Shown one piece after another: positions 43,909-50,230 of a DNA stretch of 50,230 nucleotides. The translations under genes and the position numbers were made by a program. The DNA lies in the NCBI GenBank assembly GCA_024281175.1, contig JAMJTW010000033.1:1-50230 (forward strand). Direction: 5' to 3'. Every line of letters begins with the position of its first letter. Within the stretch, counting starts at the first letter, position 1. The notes under the pieces were generated by a model. The model worked only from the letters and a program-made list of their open reading frames with translations, did no database searches and had not been told where the DNA came from. Source of the stretch: Candidatus Thiovulum imperiosus. Lineage in GTDB: Bacteria > Campylobacterota > Campylobacteria > Campylobacterales > Thiovulaceae.

Positions 43909-44699
43909 TTTCTATTCAAAACTGTACTAAAAAGAAATATTAGAATTGCACTCAAAACAATTGATGCTCCACTTGGAACTGAAAAATAGAATGAGAGAAT
44001 TAAACCAGTAAAAGTTGAAAATAGAGAAAAGAGAATTGCAAAACCTAAAGTTTGAACAAAACCTTTTCTATATTGTAGTGCTGAAACAACTGGAATTACT
44101 ATCATTGCTCCAATTAGAAGAGAACCAATTATATGAATTGAGAAAGCGATAAGCATTGCAACAAGAGAGAGAAAAAGAAAATTTAGAAGATTTACTTTCA
44201 CACCACTAACTTTTGCAACACTTTCATCAAGAGTTAAATAGATGAAGTTTTGAAGATGATAAAACATAAAGAGAACAATTAAAATTCCAGTACCACTTAT
44301 CACATACAAATCTATCTCTTTTACAGTTAGAATTGAACCAAAAAGATAAGAGAGAAGAGATGCATTGAAATTGTCACTTAAACTCACAATTACAATAGAT
44401 AGAGATAGAGAAGCTGAAAGAAAAATTGAGAGTAGAGAGTCTGAATATATCTTATAGTGACTTCTTAAATACTCTATTAGCCAAGAGAGAAGAAGAACTA
44501 CTGCAACAGTAGATAGAGTTGGAGAAATACCAATGACGATACCTGAAGCAACACCTAGAAGAGAGATGTGAGCAAGAGTATCTGCCAACATAGAGTATCG
44601 TTTTAAAACAACAAACATTCCAAGAATTGGTGCAACAAGACCGATAATGCCACCAGCAAGAAATGCTCTCATCATAAAATCGTATTGAAAAATTTCCAA
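43905..44699 (-). CDS. Zinc/metal ABC transporter permease (ZnuB family)
   Basis: 264 residues, about eight membrane helices. Family signatures are FVVLKRYSMLADTLAHISLLGVA (near 30-52) and HIIGSLLIGAMIVIPVVSALQ (near 190-210). ZnuB-type permeases carry zinc or manganese with a periplasmic binding protein and an ATPase, neither encoded here. TTG 44699 starts one base after the uvrD stop and the stop overlaps bioC, so uvrD-znuB-bioC is one transcript of unrelated functions. Confidence 0.88.
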   Translation of the reverse strand: MEIFQYDFMMRAFLAGGIIGLVAPILGMFVVLKRYSMLADTLAHISLLGVASGIVIGISPTLSTVAVVLLLSWLIEYLRSHYKIYSDSLLSIFLSASLSLSIVIVSLSDNFNASLLSYLFGSILTVKEIDLYVISGTGILIVLFMFYHLQNFIYLTLDESVAKVSGVKVNLLNFLFLSLVAMLIAFSIHIIGSLLIGAMIVIPVVSALQYRKGFVQTLGFAILFSLFSTFTGLILSFYFSVPSGASIVLSAILIFLFSTVLNRK

Positions 44700-44700
44700 G

Positions 44701-46758
44701 TTAGTTTAATCTCTCAATTACAGATGATGTGAGTTTTCTAACACTATGGTCACCAAAAAACTCTATTTCCAAATAGGTTTCTGAGCCAACTTTAGAAACA
44801 CCTTTAATAGCACCAACACCAAATTTTTTATGTATTACATAATCTTCCGACTTATACTTTTCACTCTTTTTCTGAATTTGTAATTTTCCTTTTAAAACTT
44901 CAGCTTCAAATAGGTAACGACTAGGTTCTGATTTCTGCTTTTTTCCAAAAACTGTTCTATATTTTGATGAGGTTAAATAGAGTCTATCTTTTGCTCTTGT
45001 GAAAGCAACATAGGCTAATCTCCTCTCCTCTTCACTTTCAAAAGAGTTGTAATGTGGAAGATAACCATCATTCATTCCAATTATAAAAACATGTTGAAAT
45101 TCTAACCCTTTACTTAAATGAATTGAGAGAAGAGTTATACTCTCCTTTTCATCTTCATTTTCATCAATTTTATGAAGATTTAAAAACTCTAGCAAATTAC
45201 CATTTTCACTTAGAAACCTTTTCATATTTGAGTAGAAGTTATCTATATTTTGCACTCTCTCTTTATACTTTTCTCTATCCTCTTTTGTTTCACTTTTTGC
45301 TTCATATTTGCTATATTTCTTTCTTATATCAAACAGCTCTTCAAAACTCTCTACAAAATTTTCCATTTCTACTGAAAGAGCCTCTATCTTTTCAACAAGA
45401 GTTATCAAATATCTGGCTCTAGTTTTAAAATAGAAAGAGAGGTTCTCTTGTTTGATAGTCTCAAAAAGAGAGATACCATTTTGAATTTCTATAAGTCTAT
45501 TTATAGTTTGTGTTCCAACTCCATAAGTCTCTTTGAGAGCATTTATGAAAATCATATCATTGTGAGGATAGACAATAGCATTTAGATATGTAATTATCTC
45601 TTTTATTTCTAATCTTGAGTAGAAACTAGATTTCCCTTTTATTTGATACTTAATTCTATTTTGAAGAAGGTGTTTTTCCAGATTTTGTGAAAGAGAATTT
45701 ATTCTATACAGAACAGCAATTTCACTCTCCTCCACACCATTTTTGAGAAGTTTACTAATCTCTTTTACCACAAATTCAGCTTCAACCTCATCATCTTCAA
45801 GTTCAAAATATTTGACTGCCTCTTTTAAACCATCTCCTCTATGAGAAATCATACTTTTCTCTTTTCTAAAGTTGTTATATGAGATAAGTGAATTTGCTGT
45901 TTCAATAATAGGCTTACTAGAACGATAGTTTCTATTCAAAATTAAACTTTTAGCTCTGAACTCTTTTTCAAATTTTAATATGTTTTCAACTTCTGCACCT
46001 CTCCAGCCATAGATAGATTGGTCATCATCTCCAACTACAAAGATATTGTTGTGTGAAGTTAAAAGTAACTTTATTATCTCATACTGAACTCTATTTGTAT
46101 CTTGGAACTCATCTATCATAATATATTGATACTGATTTGAGTATCTATTTCTAATATCAAAACTTTTTTGAAGTATTCTATATGTAAGCAGTTGCAAATC
46201 ATCTAAATCGATGAAATTACTTTTCTTCATCACCATCTCGTAATCTCTATAAAGTTCAATAAAAAGTTCTTTATTTATATTTGGTGTAATTATCTTATCT
46301 TTTTCATCAAAATATATATTGGAGTTTTTCATTTTTGAAATTAGATTTATTATCTCATCGGGTGAAAATATCTTTTCAGCACCCCTACTTTTCAATAACT
46401 CTTTTATTATCTGCTTTATTTCACTATATTCAATAATTCTAAAATTTGAGTTCCTCTCTTTAAAAGAGTCTATATGTTTTAAAAGGAACTTATTTCCAAA
46501 TTTGTGAAATGTACCAACAAATGGCAAAGATGGAACACCAGATTTCTCAATTCTACTTAACATCTCTTTTGATGCCTTATTTGTAAATGTCATAAGTAAA
46601 ATGTTTTTTGGAGAAACTCCACTTTTAATTAGATGAAAAACTCTAGCTATAATTGTTGTAGTTTTCCCTGTTCCTGCCCCTGCAAATAGTAGAGTCGCAC
46701 CCTCTTTGCTTTTTACGGCTTCTATCTGTTGGTCATTTAAATTTTCCAAATATTTCAT
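44701..46758 (-). CDS. uvrD: UvrD/PcrA/Rep-family DNA helicase
   Basis: 685 residues. All superfamily 1A motifs are visible: LNDQQIEAV (Q motif), AGAGTGKTTTI (Walker A near 27-37), IDEFQDTNRVQYEI, VVGDDDQSIYGWRGAE (near 244-259), LNRNYRSSKPI, LLSIHLSKGLEFQHVFI and YVAFTRAKDRLYLTS. It unwinds DNA 3'-5' in repair and clears recombinases and replication blocks. The C-terminal ~60 residues (YVIHKKFGVGAIKGVSKVG) form the PcrA/UvrD Tudor-like RNAP-binding tail. ATG at 46758. Confidence 0.95.
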   Translation of the reverse strand: MKYLENLNDQQIEAVKSKEGATLLFAGAGTGKTTTIIARVFHLIKSGVSPKNILLMTFTNKASKEMLSRIEKSGVPSLPFVGTFHKFGNKFLLKHIDSFKERNSNFRIIEYSEIKQIIKELLKSRGAEKIFSPDEIINLISKMKNSNIYFDEKDKIITPNINKELFIELYRDYEMVMKKSNFIDLDDLQLLTYRILQKSFDIRNRYSNQYQYIMIDEFQDTNRVQYEIIKLLLTSHNNIFVVGDDDQSIYGWRGAEVENILKFEKEFRAKSLILNRNYRSSKPIIETANSLISYNNFRKEKSMISHRGDGLKEAVKYFELEDDEVEAEFVVKEISKLLKNGVEESEIAVLYRINSLSQNLEKHLLQNRIKYQIKGKSSFYSRLEIKEIITYLNAIVYPHNDMIFINALKETYGVGTQTINRLIEIQNGISLFETIKQENLSFYFKTRARYLITLVEKIEALSVEMENFVESFEELFDIRKKYSKYEAKSETKEDREKYKERVQNIDNFYSNMKRFLSENGNLLEFLNLHKIDENEDEKESITLLSIHLSKGLEFQHVFIIGMNDGYLPHYNSFESEEERRLAYVAFTRAKDRLYLTSSKYRTVFGKKQKSEPSRYLFEAEVLKGKLQIQKKSEKYKSEDYVIHKKFGVGAIKGVSKVGSETYLEIEFFGDHSVRKLTSSVIERLN

Positions 46759-46847
46759 ACTAAATTATATCAAATTTAGTTTTTAAAATTCCAAAAAAGA
46801 TATTTGTAGCATTATAAAATAACTTTTTTTAATATATCAATATGCTA

Positions 46848-46853
46848 TATAAT
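46848..46853 (+). promoter_or_regulatory. -10 element (TATAAT) upstream of the AI-2E family gene
   Basis: TATAAT inside GCTATATAATTTT. It overlaps the region just after an in-frame ATG (46842), so a transcript from it would begin near 46860, excluding that ATG and supporting the TTG at 46875 as the real start. Confidence 0.55.
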
Positions 46854-46874
46854 TTTAAAAAAATAGGAGTTGGG

Positions 46875-47951
46875 TTGAATGCAAAATACTTTTTAGGTGT
46901 ACTCTTAGTTTTCAACATATATTGGCTAGTTCTTCTCTATAACTCTTTTCTTTTGACAATACTTTTAGCATCACTATTTGCGATTGCTACCTCATCTTTA
47001 TATAACAAAGTTACTCAATTTACAAGAAGTGAATTTTTAGGAGCATTTATCTCATCTCTTGCTTTAGCGTTAATATTTTTTGCTCCAATTGGATATTTTA
47101 TCTATCAAGCTATAAATTTTGTTAGCAACATTCGACCTTCTGATTTAGAACTCTTTACACCATCAATAGAACAGATGATGTCTTATGTTCCGAGTTATTT
47201 TGATTTTGCTAGAGCAGATATAAGAGAGTTTCTAATCTCTATAAATATAACTCAGATGGAGAAAGATTTACTCAAATATCTAATCTCTATTTTTGGAGAG
47301 AGCATGATATTTTTTAAAGACTCATTTCTAATTATTATCTTCTACTTCTTTATTCAATTTTATAGAAACAAACTTATCAGATATTTTAAAAGAATTATTC
47401 CATTTTCAACTCAAGATACAGTGGCTCTATTTAAAGAGATATCAGTTGTTATGGGTACTGTCTTCTACTCTATTGTTGTAAATGCGTCTCTGCAAGGATT
47501 TCTCTTTGCAATAGTAGTTTTTTACTATGGATACAATCCACTTCTTTTTGGAATTTTATACGGCTTTGCTTCACTAATTCCAGTGATAGGAGGAATGTTG
47601 ATGTGGTTACCAATTTTGATATACGAGTCTTCTACTGGAAATATCATAAATGGTATTGTGATTATGGTCTATTCAATAGTAGTGATAGCATTTTTTGCAG
47701 ATACAATTGTGAAACCAGCTGTAATTAGATATATACATCATAAAGTTATGAATTCTCAAGTGAATGCAAATGAGCTTCTTATCTTTTTTTCTATGATTGC
47801 AGGTCTCTCTTCTTTTGGTTTTTGGGGAATGATTTTAGGTCCAGCAATTATTACACTATTCTTATCACTTATAAAACTGTATGAGAAACTTTATAATAAA
47901 AATGATAGTATTTTTAAAATGGGAACAAAATATAAAGGTAATGGTAATTGA
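46875..47951 (+). CDS. AI-2E family transporter (TqsA/PerM-like membrane protein)
   Basis: 358 residues from TTG 46875, which has AGGAG (46865-46869) at good spacing. An upstream in-frame ATG at 46842 lacks a ribosome site and precedes the promoter. Seven to eight membrane helices; the family hallmark is the double glycine-rich C-terminal block GILYGFASLIPVIGGMLMWLP and FFSMIAGLSSFGFWGMILGPAIITLF. Members export autoinducer-2 or act as Na+/H+ antiporters; substrate unknown. Its TGA overlaps the next ATG by one base and the pair is co-transcribed. Confidence 0.85.
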   Translation: MNAKYFLGVLLVFNIYWLVLLYNSFLLTILLASLFAIATSSLYNKVTQFTRSEFLGAFISSLALALIFFAPIGYFIYQAINFVSNIRPSDLELFTPSIEQMMSYVPSYFDFARADIREFLISINITQMEKDLLKYLISIFGESMIFFKDSFLIIIFYFFIQFYRNKLIRYFKRIIPFSTQDTVALFKEISVVMGTVFYSIVVNASLQGFLFAIVVFYYGYNPLLFGILYGFASLIPVIGGMLMWLPILIYESSTGNIINGIVIMVYSIVVIAFFADTIVKPAVIRYIHHKVMNSQVNANELLIFFSMIAGLSSFGFWGMILGPAIITLFLSLIKLYEKLYNKNDSIFKMGTKYKGNGN

Positions 47952-48754
47952 TGAGGTTTCTAACTGTTTTAATTTTTACACTCTCCTTTCTAAAGAGTGA
48001 TACTGTCGTGGGGGAAATTGTAGAAGATGTTGTGCAAGGAGTTGTAAAAGGGGCTGTAAAAGTTGCAACTGAGGTAGGGACAAAAGCTGTTATTGGAGCT
48101 ACTATTGGGGTTCAAATAGAAGAAAAATCTAAAGAAGAAGAGAGAAGACTCCGAGAAAAGCTCCGAGAAGAGAGAAGACTCCAAGAAAAGCTCCAAGAAG
48201 AGGAGAATATAAATTTAAAAAATTTTGAAACATCTCAAACCTCATCTGGTTATATCGGCTTGGGAGTTGGAGGAGGATATATAAATTATCATATCTCAGA
48301 TAGTAATGGTGATGAGGTTCAAGATGAAGAGGAGCATCTTCAACTCCTCTCCTATTTAAAACTTGGTTTAGAGTTTGAAAATAGAAGTATGTACGAACTG
48401 GTCTACACACTTTATGCTCTTGAAAGTGATATTTTCATTTACAAATATGGTGTTGGAATAAATAGATTGTGGCTCTGTTATGGAGATATCTTTGTTCCTT
48501 ATATCTCTCTCGGTGGAGAATTTATAGAGGGACATCTTGAAGATGAGTATGTTGAAGAGTATGGAGATTATGTTCAAGGTTTTGGAGTAAATTTTGGTGT
48601 TGGTTCATTTATAAAATTTTCAGAAAATTTCGAACTCAGTTTCGGATACAAGTTCTCGCTTCACTCTTACGATATGAACAGCTCAAGTGGAGCATTTAGC
48701 TCTGTATCCGAAACATTTGATACGATTTATACAGAGCTAATATTTCGCTTCTAA
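47951..48754 (+). CDS. Predicted outer-membrane beta-barrel protein with periplasmic coiled coil
   Basis: 267 residues. A signal peptide (RFLTVLIFTLSFLKS) is followed by a Gly/Val/Ala stretch (GVVKGAVKVATEVGTKAVIGATIG, 30-55) and a charged coiled coil (60-85) built from two copies of a ten-residue unit. From about 98 to the end alternating strands with a terminal aromatic (ELIFRF) mark a small beta-barrel (OmpA/OmpX type). Asp/Glu-rich loops (DSNGDEVQDEEEH, EDEYVEEYGDY) are probably external. ATG 47951 follows the AI-2E stop; GATGAGGT spans this start codon. No named family. Confidence 0.6.
   Translation: MRFLTVLIFTLSFLKSDTVVGEIVEDVVQGVVKGAVKVATEVGTKAVIGATIGVQIEEKSKEEERRLREKLREERRLQEKLQEEENINLKNFETSQTSSGYIGLGVGGGYINYHISDSNGDEVQDEEEHLQLLSYLKLGLEFENRSMYELVYTLYALESDIFIYKYGVGINRLWLCYGDIFVPYISLGGEFIEGHLEDEYVEEYGDYVQGFGVNFGVGSFIKFSENFELSFGYKFSLHSYDMNSSSGAFSSVSETFDTIYTELIFRF
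48140..48199 (+). repeat. Two tandem 30-bp repeats in the coiled-coil region
   Basis: Units 48140-48169 and 48170-48199 differ at only two positions and encode ERRLREKLRE then ERRLQEKLQE. The in-frame 30-base period means that slippage would lengthen or shorten the coiled coil without breaking the frame. Confidence 0.85.
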
Positions 48755-48755
48755 T

Positions 48756-50111
48756 TTATCTCTTTTCGATAAGAACAGCTGTCAAATCATCTTCGAGCTG
48801 TTTATCTTCAAAGATTTTGACTGTCTCTTCCAATTTTGCTCTATCTGTAAGTTCTAAAACTTCCTCTTTTTCAAGTGCATGAAAAGAGTCTTCAACCAAA
48901 CCATCACTATAAATCAGAATAGATTTGAAATTCTCTAACTCTATTCTTGTAACTTTTATAGAGAAAAAGAAGTTCATGAAAGGAATGTTATTCGCTTTTA
49001 ACTCTATCTTTCTTTCTCCATCATGAACTACGGCTGGATACATTCCCGCTGTAAAATACTCTATATAAGAGAAATCTGGTGGTATATAGAAAAAAGATGC
49101 TGAAAGCTGTTCCAAATCTGAGAGAATATACTCCAAGCTCTTTCCAAAAGCGTCAGCTGTTTCTTGAAATGAGAGTTTTTCATCAAGTGACTGTTTCACA
49201 AAAGAGAGGACAGAGAAAGATGTTAAAGATGGAACTATCCCGTGTCCCATTGCATCAAGAACATAAAAGAGTAATCCTCCATCATGAGATTTATGCAGAG
49301 AGTAACTATCTCCACTTAAAAAATCATAAGGTTTGAAATAGATAAATACTTTAACAACTTCACTATTTTCCAACTCATTTACTAACATGCTCTGCTGTTT
49401 TTGAGCGGCTTTTGTCTGTTCTTGAATAAAATATTTGTTTGATTCTGCTAAATGGTCCATGTCGAGAATATTTCTAATATAAGATATTGCAATAGTAAAC
49501 AGTTCACTATCTTCATTTCCAAATTGCTTCTTCTCATTCAACTTATTTATAGCTTGAAAAACTCCTATCATTCTATTCTCTTTGTTGAAAATAGGAGTTG
49601 CCAAAATCGAATCTGTTTTGTAGTTTGTTGTTTTATCTATCTCTCTATTGAATTTTGGATAGTTGTATGGGTCATTTACAATTACTGTTTTGTTTCCCTC
49701 ATAAACTTCTCCAATAATTCCCATTGTTAGAGGAATTTTTATGTTTGAGATTCCATGTCCAACTTTTGTCCAGAAAACTTGCTCATTACTATCAATAAGC
49801 CAAAGTGTTGCCCTATCACTTTTAACAAGAGTCTTGCCAAAGTCAGCCAAAAGTAGTAAGAGAGAATCGGAGTCGCTCTCTTTTGATATTTTTGTGGAGT
49901 ACTCCAAGATGATATCGATAATATTTCTAAAATGTTTCTCTCTATCTCTAGCATGTTCAAGAATAACATCTAAAATATCATGGAGATTATCTTGGTTCTC
50001 TTCACAAAACTCTAAAACATCTTGTACAATTTGAGAAGTCTCATCAAGAGACTTCAGTGGAGAGGATTGATATTTTTCAATTCGATTGATAAGTTTATCT
50101 TTCTGTTTCAT
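48756..50111 (-). CDS. GAF-domain PP2C (SpoIIE/RsbU-type) serine phosphatase
   Basis: 451 residues. The N-terminal ~70 are helical. A GAF sensor domain follows (about 75-225; RATLWLIDSNEQ, GIIGEVYEGNKTVIVNDPYNYPKFNREID, ILATPIFNKENRMIGVFQAINK). A linker coiled coil leads to the SpoIIE-type PP2C domain (about 255-451) with metal-site residues in SGDSYSLHKSHDGGLLFYVLDAMGHGI and SDGLVED ... DDLTAVLIEK. Such proteins dephosphorylate anti-anti-sigma or response-regulator partners in reply to a small ligand. ATG lies 8 bases after the motA stop, so it is probably co-transcribed with the flagellar stator genes. Confidence 0.88.
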   Translation of the reverse strand: MKQKDKLINRIEKYQSSPLKSLDETSQIVQDVLEFCEENQDNLHDILDVILEHARDREKHFRNIIDIILEYSTKISKESDSDSLLLLLADFGKTLVKSDRATLWLIDSNEQVFWTKVGHGISNIKIPLTMGIIGEVYEGNKTVIVNDPYNYPKFNREIDKTTNYKTDSILATPIFNKENRMIGVFQAINKLNEKKQFGNEDSELFTIAISYIRNILDMDHLAESNKYFIQEQTKAAQKQQSMLVNELENSEVVKVFIYFKPYDFLSGDSYSLHKSHDGGLLFYVLDAMGHGIVPSLTSFSVLSFVKQSLDEKLSFQETADAFGKSLEYILSDLEQLSASFFYIPPDFSYIEYFTAGMYPAVVHDGERKIELKANNIPFMNFFFSIKVTRIELENFKSILIYSDGLVEDSFHALEKEEVLELTDRAKLEETVKIFEDKQLEDDLTAVLIEKR

Positions 50112-50119
50112 CTATTTTC

Positions 50120-50230
50120 TTAACTTTCAAATTGACTAACTCTTTCACTTGGAGGTAAGAATGAGAGAAGTTTTGCTTCCATATTTCTTGGGTTATCTCC
50201 AGCTTGAATACTCATAATTCCTTCAAGAAT
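50120..50230 (-). CDS. motA: MotA, flagellar stator protein (C-terminal fragment, cut by the window edge)
   Basis: Only the last 36 codons are inside the window. They read ILEGIMSIQAGDNPRN, then MEAKLLSFLPPSERVSQFES, which is the characteristic C-terminus of MotA (EGI-SIQ-G-NPR...L-FL-P). MotA with MotB forms the proton-driven stator. The frame is open to the edge. The call rests on this short tail, so it is likely rather than certain. Confidence 0.75.
   Translation of the reverse strand: MLEGIMSIQAGDNPRNMEAKLLSFLPPSERVSQFES

Larger units (their letters stand above)
624..48318. repeat. Dispersed octamer GATGAGGT (putative DNA uptake sequence), 42 copies across the window
   Basis: Read by eye on both strands. 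Plus-strand copies start at 1162, 2216, 5075, 6770, 7310, 9259, 12416, 14270, 17557, 20150, 22153, 24147, 25433, 32953, 34100, 36788, 37912, 40325, 43481, 44966, 47950 and 48311. Minus-strand copies (ACCTCATC as written) start at 624, 1873, 5580, 8129, 8990, 9575, 15763, 17095, 18333, 19517, 22028, 24600, 30609, 34246, 36554, 37358, 41586, 45785, 46989 and 48239. The base after the octamer is T in 27, C in 8, A in 7 and never G; the base before it is T or C in 36. Copies lie in or at the start of genes and encode Asp-Glu-Val, Thr-Ser-Ser, Asn/Asp-Leu-Ile or Met-Arg depending on frame, so codon use does not explain them. With about one third GC roughly one copy is expected. The uptake role is inference; see findings. 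Confidence 0.8.

Noticed and set aside
46842-46874. ATG 46842 as start of the AI-2E family gene
   Set aside because: It lacks a ribosome site and lies at or before the TATAAT promoter; TTG 46875 has AGGAG at correct spacing.

Overview
This window looks like chromosome from a free-living, flagellated member of the Campylobacterota (Epsilonproteobacteria). The DNA is AT-rich and nearly every gene is a recognisable housekeeping gene. Gene pairs and families typical of that phylum are present: rsmA next to an RNase J with a long basic N-terminal extension, a FapA/DUF342 protein heading an operon, a PglA-like glycosyltransferase, a Csd3-like LytM peptidase, a ThyX-type thymidylate synthase and an AddB-type nuclease. 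I cannot name the genus. Genes are tightly packed, with many ATGA or TTGA overlaps and an unusually high share of TTG start codons.

Layout. 0.1-4.3 kb (minus): ravA-viaA and a TerB-like gene. 4.4-9.0 kb (plus): tRNA-Ser, tsaD, addB and a DAACS symporter. 9.0-13.4 kb (minus): flhA, then mraY coupled to a yejE-like permease. 13.5-14.9 kb: a two-gene cassette (LRV-repeat protein plus an unknown) between inverted copies of a short palindromic element. 14.9-20.2 kb (minus): thyX, a GT4 glycosyltransferase and sbcC. 20.2-20.7 kb: tandem copies of the palindromic core. 20.7-26.3 kb (plus): fapA-ruvA-dxr-recN-phosphoribosyltransferase. 26.3-27.6 kb: an accessory patch with a structured RNA, an orphan AntA-type antirepressor and a complete copy of the palindromic element. 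27.6-32.1 kb (plus): argJ, an OmpA-like lipoprotein, a U32 protein, a BI-1 family membrane protein and thiD2. 32.1-35.4 kb (minus): an unknown gene, rsmA and rnj. 35.5-37.3 kb (plus): dxs. 37.3-43.9 kb: hemW, a small SCP2-like gene, a lipoprotein nuclease, a Csd3-like peptidase, leuA and tRNA-Met. 43.3-46.8 kb (minus): uvrD-znuB-bioC. 46.9-50.2 kb: an AI-2E family permease, a predicted outer-membrane protein, a GAF-PP2C phosphatase and the 3' end of motA.

The most interesting signal is not a gene. The octamer GATGAGGT occurs 42 times by my count, on both strands (22 plus, 20 minus), in several reading frames and about once per 1.2 kb. About one copy would be expected by composition. Density, strand balance and frame independence match known DNA uptake sequences in naturally competent bacteria, and I know of no such sequence described for Campylobacterota. 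Second is a roughly 165-nt RNA candidate at 26.38-26.55 kb, with its own promoter, a closing stem and two alternative (or pseudoknotted) helix sets; it could be a diverged 6S RNA or something new. Third is the family of palindromic MITE-like elements, two of which flank the LRV cassette in inverted orientation, one of them inside a terminator hairpin.
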